A stretch of 64,000 nt of DNA from Peribacillus sp. Bi96 (GTDB lineage Bacteria; Bacillota; Bacilli; Bacillales; DSM-1321), in the NCBI RefSeq assembly GCF_918698115.1, contig NZ_CAKKLV010000017.1:55115-119114 (forward strand). The letters run 5' to 3'. This document shows, piece by piece, positions 16,973-24,779 of the stretch; position 1 is the first letter of the stretch; every line of letters starts with the position of its first letter. Position numbers and translations under genes: made by a program. The notes under the pieces are model-generated. The model was given only the letters and a program-made list of their open reading frames with translations. It did no database searches and had not been told where the DNA came from.

Positions 16973-17604
16973 CGAAACGTGCAGCAGCAGAAATAAGCGA
17001 TGGAATGCTGGTCAATTTGGGAATTGGCATTCCATCACTTGTTCCGAATCATCTTTTACATGACCATAAAGTTATGTTTCATGCTGAAAATGGCCTCGTG
17101 GGAATGGGCAGTTCACCTGAAAGTGGGAAGGAAGATGCGCATCTTTGCAATGCAGGGGGACTACCGATCACCATTAGAGCCGGGGCATCCTACTGTGACA
17201 GCTCGGTTGCATTTGGAATGATACGGCGCGGAAAGGTGGATATCACGATTCTTGGTGCCCTTCAAGTAAGTGAAGGGGGAGATCTCGCAAATTGGATTGT
17301 CCCGGGTAAGCGAGTGCCAGGTATGGGCGGTGCCATGGAACTGGCTGCTAAGGCAAAAAAGGTCATCGTCCTGATGGAACATACCGATAAAGCGGGGATG
17401 TCAAAATTGGTCGAAAAATGTACGTTGCCGTTAACTGCCAAAGGATGCGTACATATGATCATCACGGAATTAGGCGTGTTTTCTGTAACTTCAGAAGGCC
17501 TCCTATTAACGGATGTATTTGAAACGTCCAATATCCGGGAAATCAGGAATCGGACCGAAGCCACGTTTACCGTCTCTGAAAACATCCATATTTTAAAAGA
17601 ATGA
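16939..17604 (+). CDS. yodR: CoA-transferase subunit B (YodR)
   Basis: About 221 residues. It contains the catalytic glutamate motif HAENGLVGMG (E about 47), followed by GGLPITIRAGASYCDSSVAFGMIRRGKVDITILGALQV and VPGMGGAMEL, all typical for beta subunits of the succinyl-CoA:3-oxoacid CoA-transferase family. The gene overlaps yodS by about 34 bases. The AAAAGGAG site best serves ATG 16939, although TTG 16933 and ATG 16945 are possible. Catalysis goes through a glutamyl-CoA thioester on this subunit. Confidence 0.9.
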   Translation: MGMGTSDRNKIAKRAAAEISDGMLVNLGIGIPSLVPNHLLHDHKVMFHAENGLVGMGSSPESGKEDAHLCNAGGLPITIRAGASYCDSSVAFGMIRRGKVDITILGALQVSEGGDLANWIVPGKRVPGMGGAMELAAKAKKVIVLMEHTDKAGMSKLVEKCTLPLTAKGCVHMIITELGVFSVTSEGLLLTDVFETSNIREIRNRTEATFTVSENIHILKE

Positions 17605-17619
17605 GAGAGGAGAATGGAT

Positions 17620-18885
17620 ATGTATGAGGAAAAAATAAGAACATGGTTGACTGAACATCGGATGAATGGGGTTCAGCTTTTGCAAAAACTGGTTCAGGAA
17701 CCAAGCAAGAGGGGGCAAGAAGGGAGTGCACAAGCCATTGTAGTCGAGAAGTGCAGACAGCTTGGTCTTGAAATAGATCTATGGGAAATCGGGGATGAAC
17801 AATTGAGAAATCATCCTCATTTTTATTGCGATCGCAGGGACTTTAAAGGAAATCCGAACCTTGTTGCTATTAAAAGAGGAACCGGCAAGGGGAAATCTAT
17901 TATTTTAAACGGACATATTGATGTCGTTCCCGAAGGAGATCATGCAGCATGGCATGATGATCCTTATAGCGGCAAGTTACGTGATGGGAAAGTGTTTGGG
18001 CGGGGAACGACAGATATGAAAGGCGGCAATGTTTCTTTATTGCTAGCAATTGAAGCAATCGTCGATTCTGGCATCCAATTGAAGGGAGACCTGATATTCC
18101 AGAGTGTGATTGAAGAGGAAAGCGGCGGTGCCGGTACACTTGCGGCAGTCATACGTGGATATAAAGCTGATGGGGCAATCATTCCGGAACCCACCAATAT
18201 GAAACTATTTCCATTACAGCAAGGTTCGATGTGGTTTCGCCTCAAAATAAAAGGCAAGTCTGCACATGGAGGCACGAGGTATGAAGGAGTTAGTGCAATA
18301 GATAAAGCAGTTGGTGTAATGAAAGAAATCAAGAAGCTTGAACAAGAAAGAAATGAGTCACTTCGTCATTCACTTTATAAAAATGTCACCATCCCCATTC
18401 CAATCAACATAGGAAGCATTCAAAGCGGGAATTGGCCTTCTTCCGTGCCGGATACGGCTGTCCTTGAAGGTAGATTCGGCATTGCCCCGACAGAAACCAT
18501 GGAAGAGGCACAAAGCTCGCTGATACAACGAATCGAGGCTCTAAACCAGAGTGATGCATGGTTCAAAGAAAAACCGATTGAATTAGAATGGTTTGGTGCA
18601 AGATGGTTGCCTGGCAATCTCGAAATTGATCATTCACTTATGAAAACCATTGGCACATGCTATGAAAAAGTGGTGGGTGAAGAACCACTTGTCGAAGCCT
18701 CCCCTTGGGCGACGGATGGGGGGTATCTTTCATCGGTTGGATCAACCCCTGTAGTTGTATTTGGACCAGGGGAGACGAAGCTGGCACATGATTCGAACGA
18801 ATATATAGAAGTGGATAAAATGATGAAAACCGCAGAAATCATCGCATTGACCATTATTGAATGGTGTGGCGTGGAACACAAATAA
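17620..18885 (+). CDS. yodQ: M20-family deacetylase/deacylase (YodQ)
   Basis: About 421 residues, ArgE/DapE type. Metal ligands are visible in NGHIDVVPEGD (His, with Asp two residues on), GRGTTDMKGG (bridging Asp), the catalytic EEES and the C-terminal HDSNEYI. A lid/dimerisation domain with KSAHGGTRYEG lies in the middle. In a pathway that acetylates beta-lysine (YodP), this enzyme is the natural candidate to remove the acetyl group later (inference). Two ATGs (17614, 17620) follow GAGAGGAG; the second has better spacing. Confidence 0.88.
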   Translation: MYEEKIRTWLTEHRMNGVQLLQKLVQEPSKRGQEGSAQAIVVEKCRQLGLEIDLWEIGDEQLRNHPHFYCDRRDFKGNPNLVAIKRGTGKGKSIILNGHIDVVPEGDHAAWHDDPYSGKLRDGKVFGRGTTDMKGGNVSLLLAIEAIVDSGIQLKGDLIFQSVIEEESGGAGTLAAVIRGYKADGAIIPEPTNMKLFPLQQGSMWFRLKIKGKSAHGGTRYEGVSAIDKAVGVMKEIKKLEQERNESLRHSLYKNVTIPIPINIGSIQSGNWPSSVPDTAVLEGRFGIAPTETMEEAQSSLIQRIEALNQSDAWFKEKPIELEWFGARWLPGNLEIDHSLMKTIGTCYEKVVGEEPLVEASPWATDGGYLSSVGSTPVVVFGPGETKLAHDSNEYIEVDKMMKTAEIIALTIIEWCGVEHK

Positions 18886-18966
18886 TTATGTTCCCATTGG
18901 TCTGATTCTAAAAAGGGGGTCAGGCCTTTTGCTACAATAATCGTCGATGGGAAAGGAGCGAAACAA

Positions 18967-19815
18967 ATGGAAACGGGAATTATTGAAAGAAGAATTCAAA
19001 AGCCACGGTCCACTATACATATTACGATCGACCATTTTAATAAGCGGGTCAGGGTTGAAGATTATCTTGGTCATTTTCAAGAATGCATAGAGGAATCTTT
19101 GAAGGCGGCCAAGGACATATCAGCAGAGAAAATCATCTTCAAGACACGCAAAGAAAATGTTCTGGAATTACTTGCTCAGGGCTTCTTATATGAGGGAAGC
19201 ATTGATAAATTCTTCTTGGGAAGTGATTGTTTCTTCCTTGTTAAGTATATTAGGAATGATAGGCGAAACAGTGAGGAATGGGAAAAGGAAGATCGGCTCA
19301 TCACCGATGTTCTGAATCTGCCGATAAAATCAGAACTGGATGTTTTGCCGCCAGCTTATCAAGGTCGAAAGGCAGAAGTTACAGATGCACCTCAGCTTGC
19401 ACAATTGTATGGGAAGGTATTCAAAGTGTATCCCACTCCGATGAATGATCCGGTATATGTGCAAAAATGCATGGAAAATGGAACGGTTTTTTATATTTTT
19501 ATCCATGATGGTAAGATCGTCAGTGCGGCTTCAGCAGAAATTGATGGCTTTTACCATAATGCGGAAATCACTGATTGTGCAACATTGCCGGAACATCGGC
19601 AGTACGGTTTGATGAAGCACTTGATTGCAGCGCTTGAAGACTATCTAATTTCGCATGAAATTTATTGTATCTATTCAATTGCAAGATCGCTCTCATTCGG
19701 CATGAACGCTGCATTGCACCAGCATGGTTATTCATATCGCGGACGTTTGGCCAATAATTGTTACATCTTCGAAAAGCTTGAGGACATGAATCTTTGGGTA
19801 AAAAATTATACATGA
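18967..19815 (+). CDS. yodP: Beta-lysine N6-acetyltransferase (AblB/YodP)
   Basis: 282 residues. The C-terminal half (about 135-270) is a GNAT domain: AQLYGKVFKVYPTPMND, then ATLPEHRQYGLMKHLIAALEDYL as the acetyl-CoA loop. The N-terminal half is the AblB-specific extension. AblB converts beta-lysine made by AblA/KamA into N6-acetyl-beta-lysine, an osmolyte in methanogens and a degradation intermediate elsewhere. It lies 81 bp after yodQ, with a possible minor promoter in the gap, and directly ahead of the sigma-54 activator. Confidence 0.88.
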   Translation: METGIIERRIQKPRSTIHITIDHFNKRVRVEDYLGHFQECIEESLKAAKDISAEKIIFKTRKENVLELLAQGFLYEGSIDKFFLGSDCFFLVKYIRNDRRNSEEWEKEDRLITDVLNLPIKSELDVLPPAYQGRKAEVTDAPQLAQLYGKVFKVYPTPMNDPVYVQKCMENGTVFYIFIHDGKIVSAASAEIDGFYHNAEITDCATLPEHRQYGLMKHLIAALEDYLISHEIYCIYSIARSLSFGMNAALHQHGYSYRGRLANNCYIFEKLEDMNLWVKNYT

Positions 19816-19899
19816 TTGCTCAATTTTAGGCGGTTCATGACAAGTTTTCGGCATTTCCCTCATATACATCTAGCAAGAATCAACTTGAGGAGGGATATT

Positions 19900-21285
19900 T
19901 TGCCAAGTGAATTTTTTAATACAAGTGAAGTATTGGAAGCAATATTAGAAACCATTGATGAAGGCATTCATGTGGTTGATCCAAAGGGACAGACCATCTT
20001 TTATAACGGAGTGGCTGCCAATCATGATGGAATGAAAAGAAGTGAGGTACTTGGGAAACCGTTGCTTGAAGCCTTCCCTTCTTTGAATCACAAATCATCG
20101 ACCTTACTCCGTGTCATTAAAACCGAAAAACCAATCTACAACTATAGCCAATCGTATGTAAATGCACATGGGCGAATCATCGAGACGCTAAATACAACGC
20201 TGCCCATATATGTTGATGGGTTTATGATAGGTGCAATAGAAATTGCTAAGGATTATTCACGTCTAAAGCAACTATCTGAACGGTTAGCTGATCTAGAAAG
20301 CTCGCTCAAGACAATCAAAAGTCCTGAAAAGAAAGAGGTGGCTGGGAAAAGCGGATTGTATTCGTTCACTGATATCTTAACTAGTGATACTCCATTCAGA
20401 AGTCTGATATCACACGGAAAAAAGGCTGCGCGTTCCTCATCATCGGTTTTGGTATATGGTGAAAGCGGTGTAGGAAAAGAGCTTTTTGTTCAAAGCATCC
20501 ATCAGGATTCCAGTCGCCGAAAAGAACCATTCATCGCGCAAAATTGTGCAGCTTTGCCGGAAAATTTGTTGGAATCACTATTATTCGGTACGGCTAAAGG
20601 CAGTTACACCGGTGCTGTCGAACGTCAGGGATTATTTGAATTAGCTAACGGGGGAACGTTGTTTCTGGATGAATTGCAATCGATGCCGATTGACTTGCAG
20701 GCCAAGCTTTTGCGTGTGCTTGAAGAAGGGTTCATCAGGAGGATAGGTGGCGCTAAGAGTGTGCAGGTGGACGTCAGGATCATGGCAGCAATGAATATAG
20801 ATCCTAAAAAGGCTGTCTCGGAAAACAAGCTAAGGCCTGATTTATTTTACCGATTAAATGTATTGAGCTATGAGCTGCCTCCGCTAAGGGAGCGTGCTGA
20901 TGATATTGAGCTCCTTACTGACCATTTCATATCAATATTTAACAGGGAATTAGGACTGTCCATTAAAGGAATGGATGAGAAGACAAAGGTTTTTTTTCAG
21001 AAATATCATTGGCCAGGAAATGTAAGGGAGCTTAAGCATACGATTGAATTCATGATGAACCATACGGAGAAGGAGGTTTTGAACCTTGAAGATTTGCCCC
21101 AGTTCTTAAAAAAACGTTCCCCTTCATCAGAAAAAATACTTCCGCTTCGTGAGGCCATGATGGATATCGAAACAAAATTGATTACAGAAGCCCTTCTTCA
21201 AACAAATGGAAATGTATTTCAGGCATCGAAGCTATTGCAGATTCCACGGCAGACACTGCAATATAAAATAAAAAAACATATTTGA
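19900..21285 (+). CDS. kamR: Sigma-54-dependent activator of the lysine locus (KamR type)
   Basis: About 461 residues. Domains in order: PAS sensor (about 8-115), AAA+ domain with Walker A GESGVGKE (about 187) and the sigma-54 contact loop as GSYTGA in place of the usual GAFTGA (about 231), and a C-terminal Fis-type helix-turn-helix (NVFQASKLLQIPRQTLQYKIKK). The layout is RocR-like. TTG at 19900 follows GAGGAGGGA at good spacing; codons upstream of it show no domain. A consensus -24/-12 promoter sits immediately downstream before kamA. In B. thuringiensis such a regulator next to kamA is named KamR. The PAS ligand is not known. Confidence 0.88.
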   Translation: MPSEFFNTSEVLEAILETIDEGIHVVDPKGQTIFYNGVAANHDGMKRSEVLGKPLLEAFPSLNHKSSTLLRVIKTEKPIYNYSQSYVNAHGRIIETLNTTLPIYVDGFMIGAIEIAKDYSRLKQLSERLADLESSLKTIKSPEKKEVAGKSGLYSFTDILTSDTPFRSLISHGKKAARSSSSVLVYGESGVGKELFVQSIHQDSSRRKEPFIAQNCAALPENLLESLLFGTAKGSYTGAVERQGLFELANGGTLFLDELQSMPIDLQAKLLRVLEEGFIRRIGGAKSVQVDVRIMAAMNIDPKKAVSENKLRPDLFYRLNVLSYELPPLRERADDIELLTDHFISIFNRELGLSIKGMDEKTKVFFQKYHWPGNVRELKHTIEFMMNHTEKEVLNLEDLPQFLKKRSPSSEKILPLREAMMDIETKLITEALLQTNGNVFQASKLLQIPRQTLQYKIKKHI

Positions 21286-21296
21286 ATGGAGAAACA

Positions 21297-21328
21297 TCCG
21301 GATTGCAGTCTGCAGTCCGGAATTTTTT
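21297..21328 (+). terminator. Terminator after the sigma-54 activator
   Basis: Near-perfect palindrome built on CCGGAYTGCAG with one G-U pair and a very small loop, followed by T7. Its dyad symmetry also makes it a possible activator-binding site, 36-58 bp from the -24 element. Confidence 0.7.
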
Positions 21329-21355
21329 TATGGCAAGTGAATTTTTGGGTCATTT

Positions 21356-21371
21356 TGGCACCCTTCTTGCA
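21356..21371 (+). promoter_or_regulatory. Sigma-54 (-24/-12) promoter of kamA
   Basis: TGGCAC, five bases, TTGCA: an exact match to the sigma-54 consensus, with the invariant GG (21357-21358) and GC (21369-21370) ten bases apart. It lies 35 bp before the kamA start and directly behind the gene for a sigma-54 activator. Confidence 0.93.
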
Positions 21372-21406
21372 TTTAATAGTACTATCATAACTCAGGAGGT
21401 ATTACC

Positions 21407-22810
21407 ATGTTATTTGACTTATATAAGCCAGAGCGCAATTGGAAAGATATAGAGCTATGGAAAGATGTAACCGAAGAACAATGGAACAACTGGCTGTGGC
21501 AGCTTACGAATACTATCCGAACTGTTGATGATTTGAAAAAAGTAATTAACCTGACTCCGGATGAAGAGGAAGGCGTAAGGATTTCCACTAAAACCATTCC
21601 ATTGAATATCACCCCATATTATGCTTCGTTAATGAATAAAGATGACCCACGATGTCCTATCAGAATGCAATCAGTCCCCATCTCGGAAGAAATGCATAAA
21701 ACCAAATATGACATGGAAGATCCCCTTCATGAAGATGAGGATTCCCCTGTCCCGGGCCTGACCCATCGATACCCTGATCGAGTCCTTTTTTTGGTGACGA
21801 ATCAGTGCTCCATGTACTGCCGTTATTGTACGAGAAGACGCTTTTCAGGACAAATCGGGATGGGCGTGCCAAAAAAACAATTGGATGCTGCAATCGGCTA
21901 TATACGTGATACACCAGCAGTTCGGGATGTCCTTATATCCGGTGGGGACGGATTATTGATTAATGACACGATCCTTGAATATATCCTTAAAAACTTAAGG
22001 GAAATACCTCACGTAGAAATAATCAGGATAGGTACGCGGGCCCCAGTTGTCTTTCCTCAAAGAATCACGGAAAATTTATGTACCATTTTAAAAAAGTATC
22101 ATCCGATTTGGTTGAATACTCACTTCAATACCTCGATAGAAATTACCGAAGAGTCGAAGAAAGCATGTGAGATGCTTGCTGATGCAGGTGTACCGGTTGG
22201 CAATCAGGCCGTTATATTAGCAGGGATAAATGACAGTGTCGCAATCATGAAAAAGCTGATGCATGACCTTGTCAAGATTCGAGTCCGGCCTTACTATATT
22301 TATCAGTGCGATCTCTCGGAAGGCATCGGTCATTTCAGGGCTCCCATATCAAAAGGGATTGAAATCATAGAGGGACTCCGCGGACATACATCAGGGTATG
22401 CCGTTCCTACATTTGTCGTCGATGCTCCAGGAGGGGGAGGGAAAATTACACTGCAGCCGAATTATATCCTCTCACAATCCCCAACCAAAACGGTGCTCCG
22501 CAATTTTGAAGGTGTGATTACAACATATCCTGAACCAGAGCATTATACTCCTGGACTTGCAGATGATTATTTTAAAGGGGTATATCCTGATATGGAAAAA
22601 AAACGGTCAGATATAGGTGTTTCCGGTTTAATGAACGACAAGCAATTCAATTTAGTGCCTGAAGGACTAAAGCGAATGAATCGACGGGAAAAATACGTGA
22701 CCAACCCAGAGCATGCTACATTGAAAAACCAACGTGAAAAGAGAGATCTGTTAAAAGAAAAGAAATTTCAGGCACAGCAAAAAAAGAGCACTCCAAAGGG
22801 AGATGAATAG
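21407..22810 (+). CDS. kamA: Lysine 2,3-aminomutase
   Basis: 467 residues. Radical-SAM enzyme interconverting L-lysine and L-beta-lysine with PLP. The [4Fe-4S] motif is CSMYCRYC (about residues 134-141), in the context FLVTNQCSMYCRYCTRRR. ISGGDGLL, IRIGTRAPVVFPQRI and the PLP lysine region VPTFVVDAPGGGGKI are as expected. A basic tail (about 415-467) is rich in Lys/Arg/Gln. Initiation is behind AGGAGG. The sigma-54 promoter upstream implies nitrogen- or lysine-dependent expression. yokU overlaps its 3' end by eight bases. Confidence 0.96.
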   Translation: MLFDLYKPERNWKDIELWKDVTEEQWNNWLWQLTNTIRTVDDLKKVINLTPDEEEGVRISTKTIPLNITPYYASLMNKDDPRCPIRMQSVPISEEMHKTKYDMEDPLHEDEDSPVPGLTHRYPDRVLFLVTNQCSMYCRYCTRRRFSGQIGMGVPKKQLDAAIGYIRDTPAVRDVLISGGDGLLINDTILEYILKNLREIPHVEIIRIGTRAPVVFPQRITENLCTILKKYHPIWLNTHFNTSIEITEESKKACEMLADAGVPVGNQAVILAGINDSVAIMKKLMHDLVKIRVRPYYIYQCDLSEGIGHFRAPISKGIEIIEGLRGHTSGYAVPTFVVDAPGGGGKITLQPNYILSQSPTKTVLRNFEGVITTYPEPEHYTPGLADDYFKGVYPDMEKKRSDIGVSGLMNDKQFNLVPEGLKRMNRREKYVTNPEHATLKNQREKRDLLKEKKFQAQQKKSTPKGDE

Positions 22811-23093
22811 AGTGGAGACGTGTCCATGGTGTGAGGTAGGAACATTACAATCGGTAACTGATACAGTGTTTTGGGAGTTGCCAGATGGATCGAGAGCGGT
22901 TGAAATTGATAAAACGCCATCGTTCTATTGTGGTAATTGCCATGCGCTATTTCAGAGTGATGAAACGACTAAAGAGATTGAAGACCAGCTGTTTTTAATT
23001 GATACGAAACAGTTAGGGAAACAGACGACGTATGACGAGTTATTGAAGATGAAACGGTTGTTAAAGCGGAATTATTTTGATTTTGGGAAATAA
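22803..23093 (+). CDS. yokU: YokU-family zinc-finger protein
   Basis: 96 residues. CPWC at about 7-10 and CGNC at about 42-45 form a YgiT/MqsA-type zinc finger, followed by a helical tail (KQLGKQTTYDELLKMKRLLKRNYFDFGK). It overlaps kamA and is also next to kamA in B. subtilis, so a supporting role in lysine metabolism is plausible; the function is not established. The last ~30 codons are repeated, in decayed form, directly after qoxD 4.5 kb downstream. Confidence 0.88.
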   Translation: MNRVETCPWCEVGTLQSVTDTVFWELPDGSRAVEIDKTPSFYCGNCHALFQSDETTKEIEDQLFLIDTKQLGKQTTYDELLKMKRLLKRNYFDFGK

Positions 23094-23109
23094 CAAAATA
23101 ATTAGAAGT

Positions 23110-23140
23110 TGCCTCATCTACTTTTTGTGGTGAGGTTTTT
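23110..23140 (+). terminator. Terminator after yokU
   Basis: Stem GCCTCA(TC)/(GG)TGAGG(T) with a pyrimidine-rich loop, then T5. Confidence 0.7.
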
Positions 23141-23268
23141 CTGTGCGCCCGGCGGTGCGGTCTATAGGGTGCGCATCTCGAACAGTGAAGGCATTATTAG
23201 CGGTTGCTTTCCCTGGAGACGCGGAATTCTGAAGGAAGCAAGCGGTAAATTGAGATATATTATTTTGG

Positions 23269-23292
23269 AAGCCTCTTTTGGAGAGGTTTTTT
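23269..23292 (+). terminator. Second hairpin with T-tail
   Basis: AAGCCTCT/AGAGGTTT-type stem with a small loop and T6. No gene is recognised between this and the preceding terminator. Confidence 0.55.
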
Positions 23293-23405
23293 GAAATTTC
23301 TTCAATGGGTATTAGGGTAGATGAAAAAGCACTGTTAAAACAACTAATTTTTATTTTCAAAATACGAAGAGCAGAAGTAATTGTGAAAGACCAATTGAAC
23401 AAAAT

Positions 23406-23591
23406 TCAGATCCCTGGGGCTATCGTAAAGGAAAGGACAATTGAAGGGCCTGTTATTTTTATACCAATGGCCGACCCAAGAAAAAATCCAGTACCAATCG
23501 TGCAGCCAAACCCTATTAAGGACAACTGCCACCATTTTAAATTTTCATCTTCACTCCCCTTACTTTGCCCACTAGGCATAAAAAAATCCAT
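23406..23591 (-). pseudogene. Truncated amino-acid permease (N-terminal fragment)
   Basis: The reading frame starts at ATG 23591 behind GAGGAG. It encodes the hallmark APC-superfamily N-terminus ([26 protein letters not shown] then [12 protein letters not shown]), which ends abruptly at a stop after about 60 residues. A whole permease has about 450-480 residues and 12 helices; no later helices are seen in any minus-strand frame down to yokU. It is a remnant, pointing away from the qox operon. Confidence 0.75.
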
Positions 23592-23784
23592 GCAGTATCT
23601 CCTCACATATACAAATTCCTTTTCAAAGCAAGTAGGTATTTAGATTACCTGTTTCTCTGAACATTCCCCAAATGAATTCATACATACTCATCCCGCCTAT
23701 AAATGTGATTGTGAGAAATTACCATTCTTAATAAACATTTTTTGGGATAACTTAGAAATGAATCTTAAAAGAAAGGATACATAT

Positions 23785-24729
23785 ATGAAAATAAAATGGG
23801 TTTTATTAGCTATTCTTTCTACTACCATAGTCAATGTGCTTTCTGGCTGTGAATCATTAGCGGTCTTAGATCCTAAAGGACCTCAAGCCCAAACGCAAGC
23901 CAATGTGATTTGGCTATCAATTGCGATCATGGCGGTTATTGTTATAGTTGTTTGTGCTATTTTAGTCTTTGTGTTAACGAAATACCGTGACTCTAAACTA
24001 CCTAAAGATTATGAACCACCCTACATTGAAGGGAATCATGTTGTTGAAACGATTATTGTTGGGGTGCCAATTTTAATCGTCATTTTCTTCTCCGTTGTTT
24101 CTGTAATTTCCAACAATAAAGTGGAAGCCACTCCGGAAGGGTACAAAGGTCAAGATCCATTAGTTATTTACGCTTCGTCATCTGACTGGAAGTGGCATTT
24201 TAGTTATCCAGAAAACGATATCGAGACAGTAAACTACTTGTATATTCCAACAAATAGACCACTTGAATTTAAACTTTATTCATTCGGGCCTATCACGAGT
24301 TTCTGGATTCCACAACTTGGCGGTCAAAAATATGCCATGTCTAACATGGTGACCACATTACACTTAGCAGCGGACGAATCAGGGGAAATGATGGGACGAA
24401 ATGCAAACTTTAGTGGGAAAGGATTCGCTGAAAATACGTTCCACGTCGAAGCGATCTCACAAGATAAGTTTGATGAATGGGTAAAGGAAGTTAAAGAAAC
24501 TGCGAAACCTATTACTGAAGTAAGATTCAATGAATTATTAAAACCGGGTCATGAGGGACAGTTAACGTTTACTGGAACGCATTTAGACTTCTCACCAGCT
24601 CCAGAAGGTGAAAATGCTGGACATCATCATGGCTCAAGTGACTCTAACGCGAATTCAAAAGGTGAACATATGAAGCATGATCATAAGTCAAGTAATAGTA
24701 AAGAAAAATCAGGACACAATCATGAATAA
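23785..24729 (+). CDS. qoxA: Cytochrome aa3 quinol oxidase subunit II
   Basis: 314 residues. Lipoprotein-type signal (NVLSGCE), two membrane helices (about 38-62 and 86-106), then an outer cupredoxin domain. The domain lacks the CuA cysteines and histidines of cytochrome c oxidases, which marks a quinol oxidase. TNRPLEFKLYSFGPITSFWIPQLGGQKYAM is characteristic. The C-terminal ~45 residues form an unusual His/Lys/Ser-rich tail (GHHHGSS..., HDHK, GHNHE) that could bind metal. ATG 23785 follows GAAAGGA; codons upstream to 23758 are not supported. First gene of qoxABCD. Confidence 0.93.
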   Translation: MKIKWVLLAILSTTIVNVLSGCESLAVLDPKGPQAQTQANVIWLSIAIMAVIVIVVCAILVFVLTKYRDSKLPKDYEPPYIEGNHVVETIIVGVPILIVIFFSVVSVISNNKVEATPEGYKGQDPLVIYASSSDWKWHFSYPENDIETVNYLYIPTNRPLEFKLYSFGPITSFWIPQLGGQKYAMSNMVTTLHLAADESGEMMGRNANFSGKGFAENTFHVEAISQDKFDEWVKEVKETAKPITEVRFNELLKPGHEGQLTFTGTHLDFSPAPEGENAGHHHGSSDSNANSKGEHMKHDHKSSNSKEKSGHNHE

Positions 24730-24779
24730 TTTATTAGTCTATCTCAAGAAAAATATGTTCAGAAAGGAAACACAAAAGT

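Noticed and set aside
18905..18945. Second sigma-54 promoter before yodP
   Set aside because: A GG...TTTTGCT arrangement exists but the GG-GC spacing is eleven, not ten, and CAC is missing.
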